Source of the DNA: DAIOEK01 sp963708715
GTDB taxonomy: Bacteria; Chloroflexota; Anaerolineae; Anaerolineales; Anaerolineaceae
DNA: 64,000 nt
Assembly: GCA_963708715.1 (NCBI GenBank)
Contig: CAVPSU010000002.1
Location: forward strand, 310,001 to 374,000
Direction of reading: 5' to 3'
Every line of letters starts with the position of its first letter. Within the stretch, counting starts at the first letter, position 1. Shown piece by piece: positions 9,282-16,393 of this stretch. Made by a program: the position numbers and the translations under genes. The notes below the pieces were generated by a model that saw nothing but the letters and a program-made list of their open reading frames with translations, was not told where the DNA came from and did not search any database.

Positions 9282-10859
9282 CTATTTTAGTTTTTCTTGC
9301 AGCCATATATCTGCATCGGTCAAATTATTAATTCTGCCGGACGCCTGTTCTTCGCGCATCAACTCAAGGATCTCGCCAACCTCAGGACCGGGAGAGAGAT
9401 GATATTGCTGAACCAGATGATCACCGGTAAGTAAAACTGGGGGATCGATAATTTCCGGATGATTCCAATAAGTATCGAATATAATCCGGCAAATTTCCAG
9501 ACTCTGCTCCCAATTGTGAACTGATGCTTTGGATCTATCGGATATCATTTCTTGAGCTAGAAAACCAAAGATCGCATCGATACCTGCCTGGTGTGCGTCT
9601 CTGAAGAATTTATATATTTCAACCGCGGAAGGGAGATTTTGCTGTTCAATAAGTGCATCAACCTTCCGATATGCGATGGCATACTCTCTAACCCAATTGA
9701 TCTCCACCCTGGAAAGATGATAACGACGAGCCAGCGTTTCAGGAAGTACATTATCACCAAGAATTGTTGCCGTGGTTTCGCTTAGTAAGGCAAAAATGGA
9801 AATTCCATATCTGCTCCGGCTGCTGTCCACGTTTTTTAAGAAATGGTTTTGAAGTTGAGTACGGAAGATCCCTACTTTCAGGACGGCTAATCCGACCTGG
9901 ATATTCTTTGCCCCAGCCTCTGGGTACTCGCCTACAATGTATTCCAGCAATTCATACCAATGGTCAATCTGCACCAAGAGGTTATTCCACCATTCTTTTC
10001 CAACCTCCTCACAGGCAATGCTTATCTCAGAAATCAAGTAGGGTAAACTACCCAACCAATCCAACGCTCGAAGAGATGTGGCTGCTTTTGGATGGCTCAT
10101 CATTCGAAATAATTCTTCCCGCCGACGCTCAATCGAGGTGTCCGCTAATCCAGGAATGGCTGATTTCATTCGATCCCTGGTTAATTTTTCAATGTGATAT
10201 TGTCCTTCTGCCGCTAATCGCACCCCCCTCAAAATACGGACCGGATCAACTTCGAAGGATTGAGGGTTGCACGCGATCAACATTTTTTCATGTAGTGCTT
10301 GTGCACCGTGCATTGGATCGATCAGTTTTTGTGGGTCCTGGAGGTCGATAGCCATCGCATTGATGGTGAAATCTCTTTCATATAAATCTTCTTCGAGCGA
10401 TTTCGCCCTGGCACCCATGAAATCCATAACCAGGGACCTTTGGTTCTCAGGGAGGATCACCCTATATGTCTCACGAGCTTCATCCATACAATAAAAAGCT
10501 GCCTTGAAATGATCGGCGGCTTGTTTTGCAATTTGCCTGGTATCTTTCATGCAGACAAAATCAAGGTCACGGAGAGGTAGATTCAGCAGGGCATCTCGAA
10601 CTGCCCCACCCACCAGGTAGATATCCTGGCGATGCTGAAATAGTGTTTGAAGTTGATAAAACGATTCAGGAAAAACCATCACTTGTGCCTGAGGTATGTA
10701 ACTGATCAATGGGATTTCTTTATGCCGAAGTTGCCTGGCGGCAGCTCTGACTTGCGCTGGATCATATCCGTGAGTCAGAATTTGGTTACCAATTCGGGCA
10801 ATCCACCGCCCCGCATAAGGGTGTGACAAAATGTCCGTCTGGTGAGTTTTGCCGGTCAT
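9282..10859 (-). CDS. cca: CCA-adding enzyme / poly(A) polymerase family nucleotidyltransferase
   Basis: 525 residues. The class II nucleotidyltransferase head reads YLVGGAVRDALL followed by LRDLDFVC with the metal-binding aspartates, and ERDFTINAMAID is the next family motif, with DPVRILRGVRLAAE in the neck region. About 50 residues precede the catalytic domain and the C-terminal 250 residues are helical. It probably adds or repairs the CCA end of tRNAs. That fits the two tRNA genes in this window, neither of which encodes CCA. Poly(A) polymerase activity cannot be excluded from sequence. The ATG lies six bases after the hpt stop, so it ends a tdk-hpt-cca operon. Confidence 0.88.
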   Translation of the reverse strand: MTGKTHQTDILSHPYAGRWIARIGNQILTHGYDPAQVRAAARQLRHKEIPLISYIPQAQVMVFPESFYQLQTLFQHRQDIYLVGGAVRDALLNLPLRDLDFVCMKDTRQIAKQAADHFKAAFYCMDEARETYRVILPENQRSLVMDFMGARAKSLEEDLYERDFTINAMAIDLQDPQKLIDPMHGAQALHEKMLIACNPQSFEVDPVRILRGVRLAAEGQYHIEKLTRDRMKSAIPGLADTSIERRREELFRMMSHPKAATSLRALDWLGSLPYLISEISIACEEVGKEWWNNLLVQIDHWYELLEYIVGEYPEAGAKNIQVGLAVLKVGIFRTQLQNHFLKNVDSSRSRYGISIFALLSETTATILGDNVLPETLARRYHLSRVEINWVREYAIAYRKVDALIEQQNLPSAVEIYKFFRDAHQAGIDAIFGFLAQEMISDRSKASVHNWEQSLEICRIIFDTYWNHPEIIDPPVLLTGDHLVQQYHLSPGPEVGEILELMREEQASGRINNLTDADIWLQEKLK

Positions 10860-10865
10860 TTACAA

Positions 10866-11423
10866 TCATTCTTCTGGACGGTATCGCTCGAGATCGACAA
10901 CACCGATAAATGGAAGGTTTCGATAATACTCGTCAATATCGAGACCATACCCGAAGACGAATTTGTTCGGAATAACAAAACCTCTATATTTTATAGGTAC
11001 TTCCACTTCCCGTTTGGTAGCTTTATCCAGTAAGGTACAAACTACCAGAGATTTTGGATCTCGAGTAGCCAGTAGATCCAAAACTGAAGCGATGGTACGA
11101 CCGCTATCAACGATATCCTCCACCAGGATCACATTACGTCCTTCGAGGCTGGTATTTAGGTCGAGTGTGATTCGTACATGCCCACTCGATTCGCGAGCGC
11201 CAGAGCCATAGGAGGATACTGCCATAAAATCGACTGCAAGGGGAAGGTCTATTTCCCGCATCAGATCGGTCAAGAACAATACTCCACCGCGTAATATACA
11301 AATGAGTAAAACTTCTTGCCCGGCATAATCGTGCGTGATCTCCTGCCCAAGTTCGATAATTCGTTGGGTTAGTTGTTCTCGTGTTACCAGGATTTCGGAC
11401 AGAAAATCTTTATACTCTTGCAT
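10866..11423 (-). CDS. hpt: Hypoxanthine phosphoribosyltransferase
   Basis: 185 residues, a usual length. The PRPP-binding loop is VILVEDIVDSGRTI and the N-terminal pyrophosphate loop lies in CILRGGVLF; the C-terminal FVFGYGLDIDEYYRNLP is characteristic of HPRTs. It makes IMP (and probably GMP) from hypoxanthine (or guanine) and PRPP. A good AGGGGA precedes the ATG. It sits between tdk and cca in a nucleotide salvage unit, eight bases after the tdk stop. It could use hypoxanthine formed by the adenine deaminase encoded at 54.7-56.5 kb. Confidence 0.95.
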   Translation of the reverse strand: MQEYKDFLSEILVTREQLTQRIIELGQEITHDYAGQEVLLICILRGGVLFLTDLMREIDLPLAVDFMAVSSYGSGARESSGHVRITLDLNTSLEGRNVILVEDIVDSGRTIASVLDLLATRDPKSLVVCTLLDKATKREVEVPIKYRGFVIPNKFVFGYGLDIDEYYRNLPFIGVVDLERYRPEE

Positions 11424-11431
11424 TTTTTCCC

Positions 11432-12007
11432 CTATCGGTTGCGAGGCACTTCGTGATGCTTACGACAACGTGCTTCGTACAATTCTGACGCGCCGACAAT
11501 GACAACTGGATCATGATAATTGGCAGGTTTTCCATTCACCAATCGCTGTGTCCTTGACGCCGGTTCCCCACAGGTCATACAAATTGCTTGCAATTTGTCC
11601 ACTTTTTCGGCTTGTGCCATCAATACCGGCATACTTCCAAACGGTTCGCAGCGGAAATCTGTATCGAGACCTGCAACCAGGACCCGAATTCCCCGGTCTG
11701 CCAGAACATTCACAATATCAACGATCTCAGGATCAAAGAATTGGGCTTCATCGACCCCCACAACTGTTGTGTTAGTTTCAAGTTTCTCAAGGATATCTGC
11801 TGCTTGATTCACCGGCATGGCGGAATACTCAGAACCGGCATGGGATGTTACTTTCTCCACGGCAAATCGAATATCAATGGCTGGTTTGAATACCTGAACC
11901 TTTTGTTTTGCAATTGTCGCCCGACGAAGTCGGCGGATAAGTTCATCGGTTTTTCCACTGAACATTGAGCCACAGATGACTTCAACAGATCCGGTATGAT
12001 GTTTCAT
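11432..12007 (-). CDS. tdk: Thymidine kinase, type II
   Basis: 191 residues. The P-loop is GSMFSGKT, the lasso/catalytic Glu region is VVGVDEAQFFD, and four zinc ligands are visible in CMTCGEPA and the C-terminal CRKHH region (third and fourth ligands Cys and His). It phosphorylates thymidine to dTMP using ATP. It is the first gene of a tdk-hpt-cca salvage operon. A stem-loop upstream (12039-12069) separates it from the ribosomal protein genes, so it may have its own promoter or depend on readthrough. Confidence 0.95.
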   Translation of the reverse strand: MKHHTGSVEVICGSMFSGKTDELIRRLRRATIAKQKVQVFKPAIDIRFAVEKVTSHAGSEYSAMPVNQAADILEKLETNTTVVGVDEAQFFDPEIVDIVNVLADRGIRVLVAGLDTDFRCEPFGSMPVLMAQAEKVDKLQAICMTCGEPASRTQRLVNGKPANYHDPVVIVGASELYEARCRKHHEVPRNR

Positions 12008-12034
12008 AAGCGCCCCAAGGTGTTTAATTCTGTA

Positions 12035-12069
12035 TGAAAACAGGCAGACGCTGGTTGCATCTGCCTGTT
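12035..12069 (-). terminator. Probable terminator after the rplU-rpmA-rpmE operon
   Basis: A 10-bp perfect stem AACAGGCAGA (12039-12048) with TCTGCCTGTT (12060-12069) and an 11-base loop. On the minus strand a short TTTT tract follows. It stands 33 bases after the L31-fusion stop codon and before tdk. The weak T tract makes partial readthrough likely. Confidence 0.65.
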
Positions 12070-12101
12070 AAGTGTACTTGAGAAACTATCGAAGGGCAAT
12101 A

Positions 12102-12578
12102 TTATACCGCGATCTCATCCGCAGCAGCGGGAAGTTCGTAGCCCAAAGAACGAAGTTTTTTCTTGAGATCGATCAGGGACTTACGTCCAAAACCTTCGAT
12201 GGCTAAGACAGCGGCTTCGCCTTCAGCCAGTTTATCGATGATCTGACCAACGGTGGTGATCCCCGCTTTTTCCAGAACTGCTGTCGGGCGATTTCCGAGT
12301 TCCAATTCGATGACTGTGCGATCAGGTGATGTACGCGCATCTTCGCGGGCTTTTTTATCATCTGCGAAGGATTGGCGAGCCTGAAGTTTTTTATAGAAGC
12401 GATCCACCTGTCCTTCAATATCGATCAACCGTTGCTGCTGACCAGTGAAGAATGGATGGCATCTTGAGCATACTTCGGTGCGAATTGATTTTCGGGTAGA
12501 ACCGGTTGTCCAGGTATTACCGCAGGCACAAACTACCTGAGCGTCGGTGTAATAAGTAGGATGAATATCTTTTTTCAT
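12102..12578 (-). CDS. rpmE: Ribosomal protein L31 fused to an RNA polymerase alpha-CTD-like domain
   Basis: 158 residues, about twice the usual L31. Residues 1-70 are L31 with four zinc-ligand cysteines (VCACGNTW and VCSRCHPFF). A charged linker follows. From about residue 85 the chain is an alpha-CTD-like helix-hairpin-helix domain: LELGNRPTAVLEKAGITTVG, then IEGFGRKSLIDLKKKL. Compared with E. coli alpha-CTD, the DNA-contacting Arg265, Lys298 and Ser299 positions are kept, while Asn268 is Ala. L31 sits at the intersubunit bridge of the 50S subunit; the extra domain could bind rRNA, DNA or a transcription factor. There is no stop, second start or frameshift between the two parts, so the fusion is real at sequence level. 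It is third gene of rplU-rpmA-rpmE. Confidence 0.93.
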   Translation of the reverse strand: MKKDIHPTYYTDAQVVCACGNTWTTGSTRKSIRTEVCSRCHPFFTGQQQRLIDIEGQVDRFYKKLQARQSFADDKKAREDARTSPDRTVIELELGNRPTAVLEKAGITTVGQIIDKLAEGEAAVLAIEGFGRKSLIDLKKKLRSLGYELPAAADEIAV

Positions 12579-12626
12579 GGATTCCGTTTATCCTTTCCCC
12601 GTAGGGAGGGTTGGATTCTAATTAAT

Positions 12627-12887
12627 TTACTCGGTTGCAGGCAGGATGTGGACCTGTTTCTTACCATCCGGCATCGTCTCAAATTGGACGATCCCATTCA
12701 TGGTTGCAAACAGAGTATCATCTTTACCAATACCTACATTTTGACCGGGTTTGATGCGGGTGCCGCGTTGTCGAACGATGATGTTTCCTGATAGTACAGC
12801 TTCACCACCATATTTTTTGACACCTAAACGCTGAGCATTACTATCGCGACCATTGCGGGATGAACCGCCACCTTTTTTATGTGCCAT
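12627..12887 (-). CDS. rpmA: 50S ribosomal protein L27
   Basis: 86 residues. The N-terminus MAHKKGGGSSRNGRDS reaches the peptidyl transferase centre in bacterial ribosomes, and the body GNIIVRQRGTRIKPG and GKDDTLFAT is fully conserved. There is no N-terminal extension of the kind that needs Prp cleavage in Firmicutes. It lies five bases after rplU, the standard L21-L27 pair. Confidence 0.98.
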   Translation of the reverse strand: MAHKKGGGSSRNGRDSNAQRLGVKKYGGEAVLSGNIIVRQRGTRIKPGQNVGIGKDDTLFATMNGIVQFETMPDGKKQVHILPATE

Positions 12888-12892
12888 TTGAC

Positions 12893-13210
12893 CTACTCCA
12901 CAGAAATCGTTTCAATCTTAAGTCGGGTGTATTGCTGGCGGTGACCCGTTTTGACGCGGATGCGTTTTTTGGGGCGATACTTGAAGACAACCAGTTTTGG
13001 ACCCTTGATATGATCCACTATGGTTGCTTTTACATTCGCTTTTTTAACATTGGGAGTTCCCACAGAAATCTGGTCGCCATCCACCAGTAACAACACCTGA
13101 TCCAGGTCAATTTCTTTCCCGGGATCTTCAGCTAGCAGATCGACATCGATCATGCTACCCTCGACGGCTTTGAATTGCTTACCGCCACATTCAACAATAG
13201 CGTATTTCAT
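12893..13210 (-). CDS. rplU: 50S ribosomal protein L21
   Basis: 105 residues of the normal length, with YAIVECGGKQFKAVEG at the start and the conserved KRIRVKTGHRQQYTRLKI at the end. It is a 23S rRNA-binding protein of the large subunit. It leads the rplU-rpmA-rpmE operon, which is transcribed from the consensus promoter at 13323-13352. Confidence 0.98.
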   Translation of the reverse strand: MKYAIVECGGKQFKAVEGSMIDVDLLAEDPGKEIDLDQVLLLVDGDQISVGTPNVKKANVKATIVDHIKGPKLVVFKYRPKKRIRVKTGHRQQYTRLKIETISVE

Positions 13211-13322
13211 TTATTCTCCAATCTTCACTTCGCCAGATATCACGCGATGATCGCCCGAAAGTGGGGAAGTTGGGGATACATAATTTCATCCCAGCATTAT
13301 TTGCCGGGACAAGGCGAGTTGT

Positions 13323-13352
13323 ATTATACATGATAGAATTTGAATCTGTCAA
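13323..13352 (-). promoter_or_regulatory. Consensus sigma-70 promoter of the rplU operon
   Basis: On the minus strand, TTGACA (13352-13347), an 18-base spacer and TATAAT (13328-13323), both hexamers perfect. The leader to the L21 ATG is about 105 bases and could hold an L21-type leader control element; it has a GC-rich stretch but I cannot assign a known fold. Confidence 0.9.
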
Positions 13353-13403
13353 CGCATGAATATCATCTTAACCAATATTCCTCTACTATGAAGACTTCAA
13401 ACG

Positions 13404-14003
13404 ATTGAATTAGCTCCTTCTTACCCATTTCGGATCGCGGTCATTTCCGATACTCATACCACTCGTCAACAAATCGATTTCCATCCTGCCTTGTTATCAA
13501 GGATCCGGAAAGACCTGCCCAATATAATTCTCCATGCAGGGGATATTACCGTACCTGAATCTTTGGATATGCTGAACGAGATCGCACCAACCTGCGCAGT
13601 CAGGGGAAATAGAGATATATTCGGATTCTCAGAATTTCCAGATGTTGTCCAAATCCAGATCGATGATCATCTACTGCTGATGGCTCATGGACATGGTCCT
13701 ATATTGCATTACCTGGTGGACAAAGCGAAATATATGACGGTCGGTTATCAGTTCGAACGATACCAGAAGTATCTTGAATCCATCCACCCGTTAGCCACGA
13801 TCAATATATTCGGGCATACTCACGTTCCGGTCAATCAGAGGATCAACGGAAAATTATTTCTAAACCCGGGAACAGCCGGATATCCTGCAAGAGGATATCC
13901 GCATCCGACAATGGCATGGATCACTATCACAAAGGATGGATCGATCATCTCTAGTATTCAATACCTGGAACATCCGGAAGTGTTATTTCCTGAGTTCAGC
14001 TAG
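13404..14003 (+). CDS. YfcE/MJ0936-type metallophosphoesterase, start codon unresolved
   Basis: The calcineurin-like dimetal site is complete: VISDTH, HAGDI, VRGNRD, MAHGHG and FGHTHVP. Such enzymes hydrolyse phosphodiesters in the cytosol with Mn or similar ions. The problem is the start. The DxH motif (13446-13457) is upstream of the first ATG/GTG/TTG in this frame (TTG at 13491), and the frame opens at 13392. I placed the start at ATT 13404 as the least bad in-frame option. More likely, the ATG at 13388 is the true start and one T too many in GATTGAA (13403-13409) shifts the frame; removing it gives MKTSNDELAPSYP leading into the domain. The 3' end overlaps the convergent Cys-rich gene by 21 bases. 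Confidence 0.8.
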   Translation: MELAPSYPFRIAVISDTHTTRQQIDFHPALLSRIRKDLPNIILHAGDITVPESLDMLNEIAPTCAVRGNRDIFGFSEFPDVVQIQIDDHLLLMAHGHGPILHYLVDKAKYMTVGYQFERYQKYLESIHPLATINIFGHTHVPVNQRINGKLFLNPGTAGYPARGYPHPTMAWITITKDGSIISSIQYLEHPEVLFPEFS

Positions 14004-14246
14004 TTCTTCTTCCACACCCTCAGCTTCTGCTTTTAGTTCAGAAAGGTATTCTTCCAACATTGTAATCTTTTCAGCCTTGGTATAGTATTGTCGAACGAAA
14101 TGGGAATGCCCGGAATCGCAACCGCAATCACAGCAACCACATGAACTATGGCAACTACATCCGTCAGAACATCCACAGGATTCGTCGCCGCAATTACATT
14201 CGTCCACTACTTCTTCCATTTTTTCTTTCTTTTGTTTTTTGCCCAT
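13983..14246 (-). CDS. Small cysteine-rich protein with C-terminal coiled coil
   Basis: 87 residues from the second of two adjacent ATGs, because GGAGG ends five bases before it. A Lys-rich N-terminus (GKKQKKEKMEE) is followed by a segment with 11 cysteines in about 30 residues in CxC and CC patterns (ECNCGDESCGCSDGCSCHSS and on), plus His, which looks like a metal-binding region. The C-terminus (YYTKAEKITMLEEYLSELK) is a predicted coiled coil that resembles the tail of DUF5320-type small proteins. Function unknown; metal binding or storage is an inference. It runs antisense to the end of the phosphoesterase gene and shares 21 bases with it. Confidence 0.7.
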   Translation of the reverse strand: MGKKQKKEKMEEVVDECNCGDESCGCSDGCSCHSSCGCCDCGCDSGHSHFVRQYYTKAEKITMLEEYLSELKAEAEGVEEELAELRK

Positions 14247-14311
14247 CATTACCTCCACTTTAGTTGTCTGCAATCATAACATTAAAATATTTGAATCTGT
14301 GCAAAATTAAG

Positions 14312-14340
14312 TTGCGTCGAACCATTGGTATGAGTACAAT
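14312..14340 (+). promoter_or_regulatory. Candidate sigma-70 promoter of the phosphonate-type ABC operon
   Basis: TTGCGT (14312-14317), 17-base spacer, TACAAT (14335-14340). The predicted start is near 14347, leaving a leader of about 80 bases that contains the palindrome at 14378-14391. Confidence 0.6.
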
Positions 14341-14377
14341 AGGATTCGATTAGTTGAATTGTTGAATGAGGGATAAT

Positions 14378-14391
14378 CAGAGAATTCTCTG
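14378..14391. promoter_or_regulatory. 14-bp perfect palindrome in the phnD leader
   Basis: CAGAGAATTCTCTG is perfectly self-complementary and lies about 30 bases downstream of the predicted transcription start and 37 before the phnD ATG. It could be an operator for a phosphate or phosphonate regulator. No Pho box-like direct repeats are evident. Confidence 0.35.
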
Positions 14392-14427
14392 TTACCAAAT
14401 CAATCAAAATTCCATAGGAGGAATAAG

Positions 14428-15488
14428 ATGAGATCCAAACTGTATTTGTTGATGGCCATCGTCATGATCGCGGTTATGGCTTTATCTGCCTGCGCACCTG
14501 CCGCTGTCCCAACAGAAGCACCTGTAGTAGTCCCACCAACGGAAGCGCCACCGCCCCCAGCACCAACTGAGGTTCCACCCACTCCCGAACCAACTGCAAT
14601 CCCGTACGTTACTTGTGGTACTGCAGATAAACCCTGCGTGATCACATTCGTTCCCATCGGCCGAAGTTGGTAAGATCACCACCGCCGGGCAGGGTATTGC
14701 TGACTGGCTGAATAAAGAGACTGGATTAAACTTCCAGATCGAAGTAGGCACCAGTTTCGCCGCATCGATCGAAGCCATGGGCGCCGAGAAAGCACAAATC
14801 GGATTCTTGAATACCTTCTCAGTCCTCCTGGCTGACGCCAAATACGGAATTGATCCTGCCCTTGCTACTGTACGTAAACTGGCTGTCAATGAACTCAGCC
14901 CGGATAAGGATCTCGCCGGCACTATGCAGCCGTATTACCGCGGACAATTCATCACCCGAGCAGACAGTGGAATTAAAACCATCGCAGATCTGAAAGGCAA
15001 GACCTTCTGCTTTGTAGATCCAAATTCCACCTCCGGTTATATCATCCCGAACATTATCATGAAAGCCAATGGAATCGATGCGGAAGCCGGTGACGTCACT
15101 GCGACAAACGCCGGTTCCCATCCGAACGTAGGTGTTGCGGTCTATAAAGGCGATTGTGACGCCGGTGTGACTTACATAGATATCCGTACGGATACCGCTG
15201 CCAAATTATTTGAGACATATCCTGATATCATGGAAAAAGTTGTCGTGTTCTATACAACGGACCCGATCCCGAATGATGGTATCCAATTTGTACCGAATTT
15301 TGACCCTGACGTTGAGAAAAACTCTCGTTGCAGCATTCTTGAAACTTTCGGAAGACGAGGCTGGGAAACAGCTATTGAAAGACCTGTACAGCATCAATGG
15401 TTTGATCGAGATCAAACCTGATTTCTATGATGCATTTGGTGAAACCATGAAGGCGGCTGGAGTAGATCCCGCTTCTCTTGTGAAGTAA
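14428..15488 (+). pseudogene. phnD: Phosphonate-type ABC transporter substrate-binding lipoprotein, two frameshifts
   Basis: The coding sequence runs through three frames. Frame one gives a lipoprotein signal (MRSKLYLLMAIVMIAVMALS then AC) and a Pro/Thr linker. Near 14659-14662 it shifts, continuing as GKITTAGQGIADWLNKETG and the PhnD body (KAQIGFLNTFSVLLADAKYG, ITRADSGIKTIADLKGKTF). In the five-A run at 15317-15321 it shifts again, ending SEDEAGKQLLKDLYS to the stop at 15488. Each shift equals one extra base (a C in GGCCG, an A in AAAAA); removing both restores a protein of about 353 residues. The rest of the sequence is well preserved, so either sequencing error or very recent inactivation. 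It would bind phosphonate, phosphite or a related ligand for the PhnC-PhnE importer. AGGAGG precedes the ATG. Confidence 0.88.
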
Positions 15489-15497
15489 GATCAAATG

Positions 15498-15527
15498 CTG
15501 GCAGGTCGAAAGACCTGCCAGTTTTTT
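15498..15527 (+). terminator. Rho-independent terminator after phnD
   Basis: A perfect 10-bp GC-rich stem CTGGCAGGTC (15498-15507) with GACCTGCCAG (15512-15521), a GAAA loop and six T. Located between the binding-protein gene and phnC, it would lower expression of the ATPase and permease relative to the binding protein. A TATAAT at 15555-15560 may be the -10 of a second promoter for phnC, though no good -35 is visible. Confidence 0.9.
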
Positions 15528-15598
15528 ATTTACTTAGATTTATTCGTTTTTGTATATAATGATATTCATAAAATCTTATTTCCAGGTTGGTAATTATT

Positions 15599-16357
15599 AT
15601 GTTAAAAATTGAGAACCTATGCAAAACGTATCCAAATGGAACCCAGGCGTTGAATGATGTCAGCTTCGAAGTTGAGGAAGGCGAATTCCTGGCTGTAATT
15701 GGTTTAAGTGGTTCGGGAAAATCCACGTTGCTAAGATGTATCAACCGTTTAATTGAACCCACCTCGGGTACGATCACCTGGAATGAGGTGGATGTAACTG
15801 CCGCGACCGGCAATGAGATCCGCAATATTCGTCGACAGATCGGAATGATATTCCAGCAATTTAACCTGGTAAAAAGATCATCAGTCAATACAAACGTGCT
15901 TACCGGGAGATTGGGATATGTTCCAACCCTTCCAAGCCTGTTTCATATATTCTCCAAGGAAGATCATGAACGGGTGAAGAAGAATCTGGAGATGGTAGGT
16001 CTCGAAGACAAGATCGACGTGCGGGCTGATTCCCTATCGGGTGGTCAGCAGCAGCGGGTTGGTATCGCACGAGCGTTGATGCAGGAACCAAAGATGATCC
16101 TGGCAGATGAACCTGTGGCGTCCCTGGATCCAGTTCTGGCGCACTCTATTCTCAAATATCTGGAGCAATTGAATAAAGAATTCGGTCTGACTGTAATTTG
16201 CAGCCTGCATTTCCTGGATTTGGTCCATCGGTATGCCACCAGGGCAATCGCCCTAAAGGATGGATACCTGGTTTTTGAAGGACTACCCAAGGAAATTGAT
16301 GATGTACAGTTTAAACAAATTTACGGAAAAGACGCTGAGCGAATTGAAATAGTCTGA
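15599..16357 (+). CDS. phnC: Phosphonate-type ABC transporter ATP-binding protein
   Basis: 252 residues from the ATG at 15599 (MLKIENLCKTYPNG); an in-frame TTG four codons earlier is less likely. Walker A is GLSGSGKST, the Q-loop region is GMIFQQFNLV, the signature is LSGGQQQRVGIARAL and Walker B is MILADEPVASLD. The LVKRSSVNTNVLTGRLGY segment is characteristic of PhnC. It energises import together with the fused permease next to it. It follows the phnD terminator and is spaced 33 bases from phnE. Confidence 0.93.
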   Translation: MLKIENLCKTYPNGTQALNDVSFEVEEGEFLAVIGLSGSGKSTLLRCINRLIEPTSGTITWNEVDVTAATGNEIRNIRRQIGMIFQQFNLVKRSSVNTNVLTGRLGYVPTLPSLFHIFSKEDHERVKKNLEMVGLEDKIDVRADSLSGGQQQRVGIARALMQEPKMILADEPVASLDPVLAHSILKYLEQLNKEFGLTVICSLHFLDLVHRYATRAIALKDGYLVFEGLPKEIDDVQFKQIYGKDAERIEIV

Positions 16358-16393
16358 TATATCAAATACTCCGGTTGAAGGTAGATAACCTTG

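Noticed and set aside
9764..10351. Plus-strand open frame of 195 codons inside cca
   Set aside because: Antisense to the conserved nucleotidyltransferase motifs, with no ribosome site or family match.
13491..14003. Phosphoesterase starting at TTG 13491
   Set aside because: This would delete the DxH motif, which is clearly encoded in the same frame upstream.
14428..15488. Three separate small genes in the phnD region
   Set aside because: The three pieces join in order into one PhnD when two single bases are removed, and only the first has a signal peptide.
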